Shown one piece after another: positions 25,207 to 34,354 of a stretch of DNA of 50,511 nucleotides. A program made the position numbers and the translations under genes. The stretch's first letter is position 1. Every line of letters starts with the position of its first letter. Under the pieces are notes generated by a model. It was not told the origin of the DNA. It did no database searches and saw only the letters and a list, made by a program, of their open reading frames with translations. The stretch is from the NCBI GenBank assembly GCA_015058015.1, contig SVDM01000019.1, forward strand, positions 1 to 50,511, read 5' to 3'. This DNA comes from Lachnospiraceae bacterium. Its GTDB lineage: Bacteria > Bacillota > Clostridia > Lachnospirales > Lachnospiraceae.

Positions 25207-26280
25207 ATGAAGAAGGATGAATTAAATAACTATCTGATAAATGAGGAGGCAACCATCGTCGATGCCATGCAGGCAATTGACAGAGGAGCAAAGGGAATAG
25301 TCTTTGTAGTGGACGAGAACCTTATCCTTAAAGGGGCTTTGACAGACGGTGATATCCGTAGATGGCTGATAAAAACTGGAGATATCAATGGTAATATTAA
25401 AAAGTTATTTAACAAATCTCCTCACACCATCTATAGAGATGAAGCGTGTAAAGCCCATGAGCTGATGACGAAGCATTCGGTTACAGCGCTTCCGGTTATA
25501 ACAAGAAAGGGCAAAATCTATGATGTGATCTTTCGGGAGGACATTGATGCAGGCGTTGTTAAAGAAGACAATGTCTCTTTAAAAGGTGTACCTACTATCA
25601 TCATGGCCGGTGGAAAGGGAACCAGATTATATCCCTACACCAAGATTTTACCTAAGCCCCTTATCCCCATCGGGGACGTACCCATCATGGAAAGAATCAT
25701 CGATAGATTCACAGCCTTCGGCGTAAGGAAATTCTACGCAACAGTTAATTACAAGAAGGGCATGATTAGGTCCTACTTTAACGATATCAGTACCACATAT
25801 AAGATAAAGTACGTGGAAGAGACGGAGCCCCTTGGCACCGCCGGAAGTATAAGACTTATAAAAGATGAGTTCAGTAAACCGGTAATCGTTACCAACTGCG
25901 ATATCCTTATTAATGCGGATTACGGAGAGATATACAAGTATCATCAGGAATCAGGTAATGCAATGACCATAGTATCGGCCTTGAAGAATATCGTGGTTCC
26001 ATACGGTGTAATCAATTCCGGTGAGAACGGCGAGGTCCTCTCAATGGACGAAAAGCCCCGTCTTTCCTACTTTGTAAACACTGGAATGTACGTACTTAAT
26101 CCAGATATAATTAAGTTTATCCCTGAGAATAAGTTCTACCATATGACCCATCTTTCTGAGTATTTGCTGTCTAAGCGTATGAAGGTTGGAATGTACCCCA
26201 TTAGCGAGGATTCCTTCCTTGATATGGGCGAATTTGAGGAAATGAGCCGTATGGAAGAAAAGTTAAATCTAAAGGTATAA
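25207..26280 (+). CDS. ptmE: CBS-domain sugar nucleotidyltransferase, GlcN-1-P guanylyltransferase type
   Basis: Two CBS motifs (about residues 1-115) precede a nucleotidyltransferase domain with IIMAGGKGTRLYPYTK near 131 and LPKPLIPIGD. This is the layout of Campylobacter PtmE, which makes the GDP-glucosamine precursor that marks the GDP route to legionaminic acid. It has 357 residues. AAGGGGGAT precedes the ATG, 27 bp after legC. The CBS pair may sense nucleotide levels. The presence of this gene, rather than a UDP-GlcNAc route, fits the LegB-type dehydratase at the end of the operon. Confidence 0.92.
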   Translation: MKKDELNNYLINEEATIVDAMQAIDRGAKGIVFVVDENLILKGALTDGDIRRWLIKTGDINGNIKKLFNKSPHTIYRDEACKAHELMTKHSVTALPVITRKGKIYDVIFREDIDAGVVKEDNVSLKGVPTIIMAGGKGTRLYPYTKILPKPLIPIGDVPIMERIIDRFTAFGVRKFYATVNYKKGMIRSYFNDISTTYKIKYVEETEPLGTAGSIRLIKDEFSKPVIVTNCDILINADYGEIYKYHQESGNAMTIVSALKNIVVPYGVINSGENGEVLSMDEKPRLSYFVNTGMYVLNPDIIKFIPENKFYHMTHLSEYLLSKRMKVGMYPISEDSFLDMGEFEEMSRMEEKLNLKV

Positions 26281-26370
26281 TTTGTGGATAACTAGCCATA
26301 TTGTGTATATGTCTGTGGATAAATTCAATAAAAAATAAACTAAAACTAAAGTCAAATTATGGGAGGATAC

Positions 26371-26988
26371 ATGAATATAGTTTTGGCCGGCGGAGGAGGC
26401 TGCATGAAGGAGCTCCTCTGGCAATTCGAAGAATCAGGAATAAGAGTCCTAGGCTATTGCGCTCCGGATATGGAAGAGCCAACGGGCATTATAAGCAAGT
26501 ATAAGTATCTGGGCACAGATGATTATCTTCTGGGATTGCAGGAGGATGTGGCAGTTGCACTTTGCTTTGGCACCCCTAAGCTTCGAAGAAAGGTTTACGA
26601 GACGTTAAAGTCCAATAAGTATATTCATTTTCCCACCATAATAATGGAGGGGGCTAAGGTCTCCCCGTATGCGGAAGTAGGAGAGGGCACCATCATTTGT
26701 AAAGATGCTGTGGTTGCTACGGACTGCAAGATTGGCAACTTTGCCTTTGTAAATATGGGAGCCCACTTAAGCCATAACTTTATCCTTGGTGACTTCGCTA
26801 CAGTAAGCCCCAGGGCTGCCATAGCCGGGAATGTTACGGTTAAGGAAGATGCTTTCATAGGAATAAATGCCACCATTATCCAGGGCCTCACTGTTGGCCG
26901 GGGAGCGACCATAGGAGCCGGAGCAGTAGTAACCAAATCGGTTTCGGAAGGTGTAACCGTGGCAGGGGTTCCGGCAAAAGAGATATAG
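26371..26988 (+). CDS. legH: LegH/NeuD-type sugar O/N-acetyltransferase
   Basis: The 205-residue protein has an N-terminal NIVLAGGGGCMKELL nucleotide-sugar binding part and a C-terminal left-handed beta-helix of hexapeptide repeats from about residue 90 (VSPYAEVGEGTIICKDA onward), ending AGVPAKEI. In this pathway it would acetylate the 4-amino group to give the di-N-acetyl sugar. The start is the ATG at 26371; GGGAGG (26361-26366) occupies the alternative start at 26359. It lies 14 bp before legI. Confidence 0.9.
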   Translation: MNIVLAGGGGCMKELLWQFEESGIRVLGYCAPDMEEPTGIISKYKYLGTDDYLLGLQEDVAVALCFGTPKLRRKVYETLKSNKYIHFPTIIMEGAKVSPYAEVGEGTIICKDAVVATDCKIGNFAFVNMGAHLSHNFILGDFATVSPRAAIAGNVTVKEDAFIGINATIIQGLTVGRGATIGAGAVVTKSVSEGVTVAGVPAKEI

Positions 26989-27001
26989 ACGGAGAAGAGA
27001 T

Positions 27002-27997
27002 ATGGGTGTACGTATAATCGCCGAAGCAGGCGTTAATCACAATGGTGATATTGATATAGCAAAGAGAATGATTGAGGCTGCGGCAGATGCCGGGGCAGAT
27101 TATATAAAGTTTCAGACCTTCAAGGCTGAAAAGCTGGTGGTGGAGAATGCTGCCAAGGCTAAGTATCAGCAGATCAACACTGGTAATTCCGAGAGCCAGT
27201 TTGAGATGCTTAAGAAGCTGGAACTGACTCAGAATGCCTTTATTGAACTTAAGAATCACTGTAAGGAGAAGGGTATAGGTTTTATATCTACTCCCTTTGA
27301 CTTAGAAAGCATAGATTTCTTGGAAAGTCTGGACATGGACTTTTGGAAGGTTCCCTCAGGCGAGGTAACCAACTTCCCCTATCTTGTAAAGATTGCAAGA
27401 ACCGGAAGACCTATCGTTATGTCCACGGGAATGTGTGAGATAGAAGAGATTAGAGAAGCTGTTCTTGTTCTACTGGGAAACGGCTGTAACAACCTGACCC
27501 TTCTTCACTGTAATACCATGTACCCCACACCCTTTGAAGATGTAAATCTGCGGGCCATGGAGACATTGGGCAAGGAGTTTAACGTGCCTCTTGGTTACTC
27601 GGATCACACCATAGGAATAGAGGTTCCTATTGCGGCAGTTGCCATGGGAGCTACTGTTATAGAGAAGCACTTCACTCTTGATAAGAACATGGAGGGCCCG
27701 GACCATAAGGCCAGCCTGTCTCCGGGAGAGCTAAAACGTATGGTGTCTTCCATAAGGCATATTGAGCGTGCTATGGGAGACGGTGTTAAGCGCGTGACTG
27801 GTTCTGAGCGGATCAACAGGGATGTGGCCAGAAAAAGCATTGTTGCTGCCGTTGATATTAAAGCAGGTGAGGTATTTACGGAAGAAAATCTTACGGTAAA
27901 GCGCCCCGGAACGGGAGTAAGTCCCATGAAGTGGAAAGAGGTGCTGGGTCGTAAGGCCACACAAGATTTCAAGAAGGATGATTTAATAGTACTATGA
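27002..27997 (+). CDS. legI: N,N'-diacetyllegionaminic acid synthase
   Basis: LegI condenses 2,4-diacetamido-2,4,6-trideoxymannose with phosphoenolpyruvate. The NeuB TIM barrel is seen in AEAGVNHNGD (7-16), KFQTFKAEKL, GFISTPFD, HCNTMYPTP, GYSDHTIG and GPDHKASL. A C-terminal SAF domain follows from about residue 276 (RKSIVAAVDIKAGE). The length of 331 is normal. It overlaps legG by 4 bp. It differs strongly from the shorter NeuB-like protein at 5087, so the genome region holds two separate synthases. Confidence 0.95.
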   Translation: MGVRIIAEAGVNHNGDIDIAKRMIEAAADAGADYIKFQTFKAEKLVVENAAKAKYQQINTGNSESQFEMLKKLELTQNAFIELKNHCKEKGIGFISTPFDLESIDFLESLDMDFWKVPSGEVTNFPYLVKIARTGRPIVMSTGMCEIEEIREAVLVLLGNGCNNLTLLHCNTMYPTPFEDVNLRAMETLGKEFNVPLGYSDHTIGIEVPIAAVAMGATVIEKHFTLDKNMEGPDHKASLSPGELKRMVSSIRHIERAMGDGVKRVTGSERINRDVARKSIVAAVDIKAGEVFTEENLTVKRPGTGVSPMKWKEVLGRKATQDFKKDDLIVL

Positions 27998-29172
27998 AGA
28001 ATGTCAGTGTTGTAACTTCCACAAGGGCCGAATTCGGCCTTCTTCGAGGCGTAATTACAAAACTGAATAATTATGATGATATAAAGACTAATCTAATTGT
28101 CACAGGAACTCATCTGGTGGAAGAACAGGGCTATACCATACGGGAGATCAGAGAATCGGGCATGGAGATTGCCGCTCAGATTCCTATTATGGATGAAGTT
28201 AAAGATGGATTTGACATGTCCTGCGTAGTGGCTAAGGCTGTCAAGGGATTCGGCGCTTTCTTGCATGAAGAACCTCAGGATGCGGTAGTGATACTTGGTG
28301 ATAGGTATGAGATGGAAGGCTTTGCTATAGCAGCAGTCCTGGCCAATGTCCCCATTGTCCATATTCATGGGGGAGAGATAACAAAGGGAGCCATTGATGA
28401 TCTGATAAGGCACTCTCTGACTAAGCTGTCATTCCTCCACTTTACTTCGACCGAAGAGTACAGAAATCGTGTAATACAGATGGGCGAGGAGCCTGAGCGG
28501 GTAATTAATGCCGGCGCCCTTGGAGTTGAGAATGTACTTGGAACAGAGCTTCTTTCAAAAGAAGATATTATAAAAGAGATTAACGACATATCTGGTGCGG
28601 ATTTTAAAGTTGAGACACCCTATGCTTGTGTAACCTTTCATCCCGTAACCACCAAGCCTGGACAGGCAACGACCCAGGTTGAAGAGTTGCTTAAAGCTTT
28701 GGATGCATTTTCTGATATGAACTTTATAATCACCAAAGCCAATGCGGATGCAGGGGGCGCGGAGATTAATGAAGCCTTTGAAAGATACGTTAAGAGTCAC
28801 GCAAATGCGGTGCTGGTGGCTTCTCTTGGAATGAAGAGATATCTAAGCGCTATGAAATACGCTGAGGTTGTAATAGGTAATTCTTCCAGCGGCATCATTG
28901 AGACCCCCAGTTTCAAGATTCCCACGGTCAATATAGGCGACAGACAGGAAGGACGAATCAGGGCAAAATCCGTTATTGATTGCGATACTTCTGCCGGGGC
29001 CATAACTGATGCTATACAAAAGGCGCTATCAGCTGACTTTAGGAAAGCAATTGCTGATGTTGCAAGCCCATACGAGAAAAACGGCACGTCAGAGATTATA
29101 GCATCAACTATTCATGACTATTTGATAAACGACAAGTTTTCATTGAGAAAAACATTTTACGATATTAAGTAA
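27994..29172 (+). CDS. legG: LegG/NeuC-type hydrolysing 2-epimerase
   Basis: LegG removes the nucleotide and inverts C2 to release 2,4-diacetamido-2,4,6-trideoxymannose for LegI. It has the UDP-GlcNAc 2-epimerase fold with TSTRAEFGLLR at the N-terminus, GDRYEM near 103, HIHGGEITKGAID, and the C-terminal IGNSSSGIIE and VNIGDRQEGR motifs. It has 392 residues. Its ATG overlaps the legI stop, so the two consecutive reactions are translationally coupled. The nucleotide released would be GDP in this route. Confidence 0.94.
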   Translation: MKNVSVVTSTRAEFGLLRGVITKLNNYDDIKTNLIVTGTHLVEEQGYTIREIRESGMEIAAQIPIMDEVKDGFDMSCVVAKAVKGFGAFLHEEPQDAVVILGDRYEMEGFAIAAVLANVPIVHIHGGEITKGAIDDLIRHSLTKLSFLHFTSTEEYRNRVIQMGEEPERVINAGALGVENVLGTELLSKEDIIKEINDISGADFKVETPYACVTFHPVTTKPGQATTQVEELLKALDAFSDMNFIITKANADAGGAEINEAFERYVKSHANAVLVASLGMKRYLSAMKYAEVVIGNSSSGIIETPSFKIPTVNIGDRQEGRIRAKSVIDCDTSAGAITDAIQKALSADFRKAIADVASPYEKNGTSEIIASTIHDYLINDKFSLRKTFYDIK

Positions 29173-29183
29173 AGGACGTAAAT

Positions 29184-29885
29184 TTGAAGAACATTGCAGT
29201 AATACCCGCCAGAAGCGGGTCAAAAGGACTTAAAGATAAGAATATAAAGGATTTGTGTGGCAAGCCTATGCTGGCTTATGCGATAGAAGCGGCTAAAGAA
29301 TCGGGAGTATTTGATACCATTCATGTTTCTACAGATTCGGAGGAGTATGCAGATATAGCAAGAGAGCATGGAGCAGATGTACCTTTTCTTCGTACTCCTG
29401 AGTTGGCATCTGACACTGCCACAAGCAGAGATGCTAATCTTTTTGTACTGTGTGAGTACGAAAAGCATGGAAAGGCCTTTGATACAATAACCACTCTGCA
29501 ACCCACATCACCTCTTCGAATAGGTGATGATATAAAAGGCGCCATGAAGCTCTTTGAGGAAAAGAAAGCCAATGCTGTAGTTAGCATATGCGAGGCGGAC
29601 CATTCCCCTCTGTGGACCAACCATATAGGGGAAGATTTGGATATGACAGGATTTCTGCGGAGGGAAGCTGTTAATACTCCAAGGCAAACCCTGGGTAAGT
29701 ATTATCGCTTAAACGGAGCCATATATATTGCAGATGTTGGCTATTACAGAGCGGAAGCCGATTTATATAAAGAGAAGTGCTTCGCTTACATTATGCCAAA
29801 GGAGCGCTCCATAGACATAGACGACGCTTTCGATTTCTTCATGGCAGAAGCCATAATGAAGGGCATGGCGGAAGGAAAGATATAA
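29184..29885 (+). CDS. legF: CMP-legionaminic acid synthetase
   Basis: LegF activates legionaminic acid with CTP, giving the donor for Maf. The 233-residue protein has the acylneuraminate cytidylyltransferase signature IPARSGSKGLKDKN near 6-19, TLQPTSPLR and RLNGAIYIAD, and ends in a D-x-D stretch (SIDIDDAFDFFMAE). The start is TTG at 29184 behind AAAGGACG; the sequence begins KNIAVIPARSGS right after it, as in relatives. It is 11 bp after legG. Confidence 0.93.
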   Translation: MKNIAVIPARSGSKGLKDKNIKDLCGKPMLAYAIEAAKESGVFDTIHVSTDSEEYADIAREHGADVPFLRTPELASDTATSRDANLFVLCEYEKHGKAFDTITTLQPTSPLRIGDDIKGAMKLFEEKKANAVVSICEADHSPLWTNHIGEDLDMTGFLRREAVNTPRQTLGKYYRLNGAIYIADVGYYRAEADLYKEKCFAYIMPKERSIDIDDAFDFFMAEAIMKGMAEGKI

Positions 29886-29904
29886 AAAAGGAAGGATTTA
29901 AAAT

Positions 29905-30888
29905 ATGGGAAAGAAAGTACTTGTTACAGGTGCAGATGGATTTATCGGAAGCCACCTAACGGAAGCCCTGTTAGAGGAAGGCTACGACGTGAAGGCATTT
30001 GCTTACTACAATTCATTTAATACATGGGGATGGCTTGATACCATCGACAAGAAAAAGCTTAAGGAGATAGAGGTCTTCACCGGGGATATCAGAGATCCCA
30101 ACGGGGTCAGGACGGCCATGAAGGGCGTGGATCAGGTGTTCCACTTGGCGGCTCTTATTGCCATTCCCTTTAGTTACCATTCTCCCGATGCCTATGTTGA
30201 TACAAATATTAAAGGTACTTTAAATGTCTTGCAGGCTGCAAGAGATTTGGGAACTGAGAGAATAATGGTTACATCCACATCGGAGGTGTATGGTACCGCT
30301 CAGTATGTGCCGATAGATGAGAAGCACCCTTACCAGGGACAGTCTCCTTACTCTGCCACCAAGATTGGGGCGGACAGATTGGCGGAGAGCTTCTACAGGA
30401 GCTTTGACCTGCCGGTAAGTATCGTGCGTCCCTTTAATACCTATGGACCCAGACAGTCGGCAAGAGCGGTTATCCCGACAATTATTACCCAGTTGCTGGC
30501 GGGTAAGGAAGAGATTAAGCTTGGTGCTTTATCGCCCACCAGAGATTTCAACTATGTAAAAGATACAGCGGCGGGATTTATCGCAATATCAAAATCTGAT
30601 AAGACCATCGGTGAGGAGATAAATATCGCCACCCAGACCGAGATAAGCATAGGGGACCTGGCGCAGGAGATCATCTCTCAGATTAATCCCAAAGCTAGAA
30701 TTATCTGTGACGAGCAGCGCCTACGCCCGGAAAAGAGCGAGGTAAACCGCCTCCTTGGCGCCAACGCCAAGATTAAGGAACTTACGGATTGGCAGCAGAA
30801 GTACACCTTCGCAGAAGGAATCGCCGAGACCATTGCATGGCTTCGAGAGCATCTGGATGCATACAAACCGGATATTTATAACATATAG
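29905..30888 (+). CDS. legB: GDP-GlcNAc 4,6-dehydratase
   Basis: LegB starts the dedicated pathway by making GDP-4-keto-6-deoxy-GlcNAc. It is an extended SDR of 327 residues with TGADGFIG (8-15), an AYYNSFNTWGWLD substrate loop typical of LegB-type dehydratases, TSTSEVYGTAQ, YSATK (Tyr149, Lys153) and RPFNTYGPRQSAR. It is the last gene of the operon, 19 bp after legF, with GGAAGGA before the ATG, and is followed at once by a bidirectional terminator. Confidence 0.94.
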   Translation: MGKKVLVTGADGFIGSHLTEALLEEGYDVKAFAYYNSFNTWGWLDTIDKKKLKEIEVFTGDIRDPNGVRTAMKGVDQVFHLAALIAIPFSYHSPDAYVDTNIKGTLNVLQAARDLGTERIMVTSTSEVYGTAQYVPIDEKHPYQGQSPYSATKIGADRLAESFYRSFDLPVSIVRPFNTYGPRQSARAVIPTIITQLLAGKEEIKLGALSPTRDFNYVKDTAAGFIAISKSDKTIGEEINIATQTEISIGDLAQEIISQINPKARIICDEQRLRPEKSEVNRLLGANAKIKELTDWQQKYTFAEGIAETIAWLREHLDAYKPDIYNI

Positions 30889-30890
30889 TA

Positions 30891-30911
30891 AAAGGGCCCG
30901 CCGGGCCCTTT
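30891..30911. terminator. bidirectional terminator between convergent genes
   Basis: AAAGGGCCC (30891-30899) and GGGCCCTTT (30903-30911) form a perfect 9-bp stem with a 3-nt loop. It lies 2 bp after legB and 3 bp after the stop of the convergent gene, so it can serve both. Confidence 0.85.
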
Positions 30912-30914
30912 CAT

Positions 30915-32324
30915 TTATTCATAACGTTTAACGTTAAATCTATACATATTATACTTATCACCGGGCTTGATTCCGGAATTCTTCATGGCGATATCCAGCT
31001 GCTGCTGGCCATCCTTGACACCCTCGATTCCCGGCAGGACGATTCCCGTCTTGGGACCTAAGGTGATGCAAAGCCCCTGCTTCTTGGCATTAATCTTGCT
31101 GAGAGCATTGATGGGCTCGAAGTCTCCGAGGATATCAACCTGGTAGCCGAGAGAATCCAGCTCCTCAATCTCGATGGGGATAAATCTGGGGTCCTCGTGG
31201 CAGGCATCCGAAGCGGAGCATATGATTTCCTCGGCGATGCTGTTCTGGGTGGATGATAAGCTTCCCATACAAGCTCTGGTAAGGCCGTCAATATTAATGG
31301 TAACGAATACCCCGGCTCTCTTATCAGTCATCTCTTTAGGCAGCTCACCCTCATATTCTTCAAGAGTCATCTGCTTACCGTTAAATACGTAATACTCGGC
31401 AGCTGCCCTGGCAAGGCGAACATAGTCATTGGGAGCTTCCTTCTTAGATAGCTCGTGTTTAATCTGTTCAACCAGCATCTTATCAAACTGTCTTGTCTCT
31501 TCAACCTCATCGGTGTCATCAGGACTTGGAGCAAAGGCAAACACTCCGCAGCCGACACCGTAGGTGTCCTCATATGAGAGCATATCGCCCTTTACAAAGC
31601 GTCCGTCTAAGGTTCCTGCCAAAACAGTAGATGATTTAAGAGAACATTCTACCGCATTCTCGATGGTATCAAACTGGAATCCGAAGAGACTTAGGAAGTT
31701 GGCAGATTTTAATGCGCTACACAAAGCGGTATCGAAGATACTGCCGTCCTTGGAATAACCAAAAGGACCGTCCTCTTTAAGCTTGTGGGACATATCCCCG
31801 CTGGCGATTACAACAGCCTTACGGCCCAGACGGTTAATAGCTTCCTTAATACATCTTCCGTACTGATAATGCTTTAACTGAGAGAATCCCGAGATAGACA
31901 CTCTTACTATCTTGTAGTCATAATCCAGGGCGGGATCTATGTAATAAAGGGGAACTCCCGTGCCGTGGTCAACGAATTCATTCTCTTCGCCTTCCGTACC
32001 GGCTTCAAATCCGAATTCCTTGCTAACCTTGCTTATCTCTTCGGTAAGCTCCAAATCATATTTCATATCAATCTCTACGCCTTCTACGCCGTAATCTTCA
32101 AAGGTTACAGCAGCGCCGTCGCCCTTGCCGAGATGGAAGTAATCCTCATATGCGTCGGCATGGGAGCTGATAATAACAATAGTTTCGGGCTTCGCTTCGG
32201 CGATACGGGAAGCCACTTCTTTCATGGAGTTGATGGTCGCAGCCATCTTTTCTTCTTTGCCCTGTCCAATCTCAGGCACCAAAACCTGAAGGTGTGGAAG
32301 GACATACGCAGATAATACGCTCAT
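30915..32324 (-). CDS. MEMO1-like and AMMECR1 fusion protein (AmmeMemoRadiSam systems B and A)
   Basis: The 469-residue chain joins two domains. The N-terminal 275 residues resemble MEMO1/LigB-type class III extradiol dioxygenases: His55 in ISSHAD, VDHGTGVPLYY and ASGDMSHK carry the metal-site histidines. From about residue 290 an AMMECR1 domain follows: RAGVFVTINIDG, then RACMGS where relatives have RGCIG, and a C-terminal PGIEGV stretch. Such proteins usually sit with a radical SAM enzyme as an uncharacterised modification system, but none is in the window. The ATG has AAAGG upstream on the minus strand. Biochemical role unknown. Confidence 0.88.
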   Translation of the reverse strand: MSVLSAYVLPHLQVLVPEIGQGKEEKMAATINSMKEVASRIAEAKPETIVIISSHADAYEDYFHLGKGDGAAVTFEDYGVEGVEIDMKYDLELTEEISKVSKEFGFEAGTEGEENEFVDHGTGVPLYYIDPALDYDYKIVRVSISGFSQLKHYQYGRCIKEAINRLGRKAVVIASGDMSHKLKEDGPFGYSKDGSIFDTALCSALKSANFLSLFGFQFDTIENAVECSLKSSTVLAGTLDGRFVKGDMLSYEDTYGVGCGVFAFAPSPDDTDEVEETRQFDKMLVEQIKHELSKKEAPNDYVRLARAAAEYYVFNGKQMTLEEYEGELPKEMTDKRAGVFVTINIDGLTRACMGSLSSTQNSIAEEIICSASDACHEDPRFIPIEIEELDSLGYQVDILGDFEPINALSKINAKKQGLCITLGPKTGIVLPGIEGVKDGQQQLDIAMKNSGIKPGDKYNMYRFNVKRYE

Positions 32325-32399
32325 GTTGTAAATCCTTTCTTATATAAAAGTTCCCTGATATTTCCCCTATAATACTTTGCTTCTTTGTTGCATATTTAT

Positions 32400-32421
32400 A
32401 CGAGTGCCCTGAGGACACTCG
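32400..32421 (-). terminator. hairpin after the FliD-like gene
   Basis: GCGAGTG and CACTCG arms, with a one-base bulge, form a stable stem on the minus strand just after the FliD-like gene. The following sequence is AT-rich but has no good U run, so termination may be weak. Confidence 0.5.
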
Positions 32422-32454
32422 CATAAAGTGTATATATTAAATTGATTAATAATC

Positions 32455-33762
32455 CTAGCAGTAACTGTTAAACATCATTCCGCTGTAAGCAGAGGAGGTA
32501 TACGGAGTATTAAGGTGCGGAACCTGAGGATTCTTGTAGGCTACAAGAGTCTTGTCCGTATATTCCATAGGATTGAGAAGAACTTTCTTGGTAAGCTTGG
32601 AAAGTGAATTCTCAAAATTCGTAATGGCTTCCTTAACCTCGCTGCTTCCCCGGTCATCGTTAAGATTGCTGATAAGGAGCTCTTCGTTAACCGCCAGCTT
32701 GCCGTCTTCTTCAACGTTTATGCCTAAAGCTTCGAACTCATTCTTAAATGTACCGGAGAGATGAGCCATATCGTTAACCAGTTTGGTGCTGCTAAATCCG
32801 CCCTCGGTTCCTTCCGCTGTAGTAAGCATGTGGTTGTAGGCTTCGGCCATCTTGGAAATGTTGTCGCTGATGGAATCAGCCGCCGTCTTAAAGCCTATGG
32901 TAATCTCAGAACCTTCACTTACATCTTTTAAGGAAATCTCGAAGTTCTTGTTAACAGTAAATTCATTGGAGAAGGATGAACGTTCGGTACCGTTAAGTAA
33001 GAATGCGGAGTTGGATGACTGTTGCGTCATATTATCAAGTCCGAAGTATTCCATAACGTCTTCGCTTCCCGTTGTATCATTAGCCATTATATCGAAGATC
33101 TTATCACCGTAGGAAGGTTCTCCCGTGGCGGTGGAGGTAAGATTCATAAAGATCTGACCGTATTCACCGGATTCGATGGTGGCATTAATACCAATACTTG
33201 ACTTATTAAAGAGCTTGGCAATTCTGTTAAGAACCGTCTCGTTGTTCTCACCCGGGTTAACGGAGAATTGCATCTCATAATTAATATCGTTAACACCTAC
33301 GTCGAAGGAATAATCTCCCGGACGAAGCATAACATCGTCATTGGGGAACATCTCCTTGCCGGTATTAACCTGAGGTTTGGCCAGTTCCTGAACTTCTATC
33401 TTAAAGGAAGTGTTGAAATCCTCGTCAGAATCCTCGCCAATATAGTTAACATCCAGAATGTCGGCATCAGAAGAATAAGCAACACGTCTGTCGAACAAAT
33501 CGTTGTCGGAATATCTGTCCTTAGCTATGGATGCCAATGTATTGGTAAGTTCACGGGCACTCTCTTTAATGTTAACAGCCATGGACGTTGCTTCCTGGGA
33601 CTTCTTGAACATATAAAGAGGGTTGTCCTTGTTCATCTTCACTATTGAATTGTAGATGCCTTTGAGCTCGCTCTTCTTATGGGCGTCGTAGCGACTGGTC
33701 TTGTTAACCGAGTTGGCATAGTCGGACATGAAGTAATTATATGTCGTAAGTCCTGCGCTCAT
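32455..33762 (-). CDS. FliD-like flagellar protein
   Basis: The 435-residue protein lacks a signal peptide, as expected for a type III flagellar export substrate. Middle segments resemble the FliD (hook-associated protein 2) cap. They comprise FKIEVQELAKPQ, a beta-rich stretch ending NETVLNRIAKLFN, then ATIESGEYGQIFMNLTSTA, and a later KMAEAYNHML. Both ends look helical and could form the coiled-coil zone, though the C-terminus (PYTSSAYSGMMFNSYC) is not the usual FliD end. It may be a variant cap or a FliD-related paralogue. AAGGAGG precedes the ATG. It fits a genome region devoted to flagellin glycosylation. Confidence 0.65.
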   Translation of the reverse strand: MSAGLTTYNYFMSDYANSVNKTSRYDAHKKSELKGIYNSIVKMNKDNPLYMFKKSQEATSMAVNIKESARELTNTLASIAKDRYSDNDLFDRRVAYSSDADILDVNYIGEDSDEDFNTSFKIEVQELAKPQVNTGKEMFPNDDVMLRPGDYSFDVGVNDINYEMQFSVNPGENNETVLNRIAKLFNKSSIGINATIESGEYGQIFMNLTSTATGEPSYGDKIFDIMANDTTGSEDVMEYFGLDNMTQQSSNSAFLLNGTERSSFSNEFTVNKNFEISLKDVSEGSEITIGFKTAADSISDNISKMAEAYNHMLTTAEGTEGGFSSTKLVNDMAHLSGTFKNEFEALGINVEEDGKLAVNEELLISNLNDDRGSSEVKEAITNFENSLSKLTKKVLLNPMEYTDKTLVAYKNPQVPHLNTPYTSSAYSGMMFNSYC

Positions 33763-33822
33763 CTTCCTAACCTCCTTTCTGATATAGTATTCCTAAGTCT
33801 AATTACCCACTTTTACATACTT

Positions 33823-33851
33823 ATCATAGCATAATAATTCAAGTTTGTCAC
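33823..33851 (-). promoter_or_regulatory. promoter of the FliD-like gene
   Basis: On the minus strand GTGACA (33851-33846), 17 bp and TATGAT (33828-33823) lie about 60 bp before the start codon. It reads as a sigma-A type site; I saw no flagellar sigma-28 site here. Confidence 0.55.
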
Positions 33852-33978
33852 TATAAAATGCATAAAAAATAGCTTAAAATGTCAGATTTAATAAATAGTT
33901 TATAATAATTATTAGAAAATAGCCGACATATAAATATTAAAGTCTACTAAAAGCCTTGTATAATACATGAAAATATCC

Positions 33979-34007
33979 TTGACGAACCCTTTTGCCCATG
34001 CTATAGT
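33979..34007 (+). promoter_or_regulatory. promoter of the rpmG-secE-nusG operon
   Basis: TTGACG (33979-33984), a 17-bp spacer and TATAGT (34002-34007). The likely start near 34,014 gives an untranslated leader of about 170 nt. Confidence 0.75.
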
Positions 34008-34011
34008 GGTA

Positions 34012-34170
34012 AGACGAAGGAAATAGGTCTTTTTTTTATGCCCAAATTTCCTGTTCGCAGTTGAACATCATTGTTATTCCCACTATAATAATGAAGTTTG
34101 ATTAGGAAGGTGACATCGACCCCAACACGATAACAGCTTCCGCAGATAATAGATAATTCATTCACACGTA
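34012..34170 (+). other. leader upstream of rpmG, no gene seen
   Basis: The 33,763-34,184 gap holds the two divergent promoters and this leader. It contains a run of eight T at 34,030-34,037 and weak AGGAAAT/ATTTCCT pairing around it. I see no tRNA and no convincing small frame, and no leader motif I can name. Confidence 0.4.
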
Positions 34171-34184
34171 CGGAGGTGGAAGTT

Positions 34185-34334
34185 TTGCGAGTAAAGATCA
34201 CATTGGCATGTACAGAGTGCAAGCAGCGTAACTACAACATGACAAAAGAGAAGAAGAACCATCCTGACAGAATGGAAACAAAGAAATATTGTAAATTCTG
34301 CAGAACACACACATTACACAAGGAAACTAAGTAA
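34185..34334 (+). CDS. rpmG: 50S ribosomal protein L33
   Basis: The 49-residue protein has two CxxC pairs (CTEC and CKFC), which marks the zinc-binding form of bL33. The start is TTG at 34185 with GGAGGTGGA (34172-34180) ideally placed, and the product begins [11 protein letters not shown] as in relatives. It heads the rpmG-secE-nusG transcript, the usual Firmicute arrangement. Loss or gain of zinc-binding L33 is often zinc-controlled in Bacillus, but no such site is visible here. Confidence 0.95.
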   Translation: MRVKITLACTECKQRNYNMTKEKKNHPDRMETKKYCKFCRTHTLHKETK

Positions 34335-34354
34335 TCTTACGGGAGGACAAGCAT

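Noticed and set aside
26301-26504. 67-residue frame upstream of and overlapping legH
   Set aside because: It overlaps legH in another frame, uses a weak TTG start and resembles no protein.
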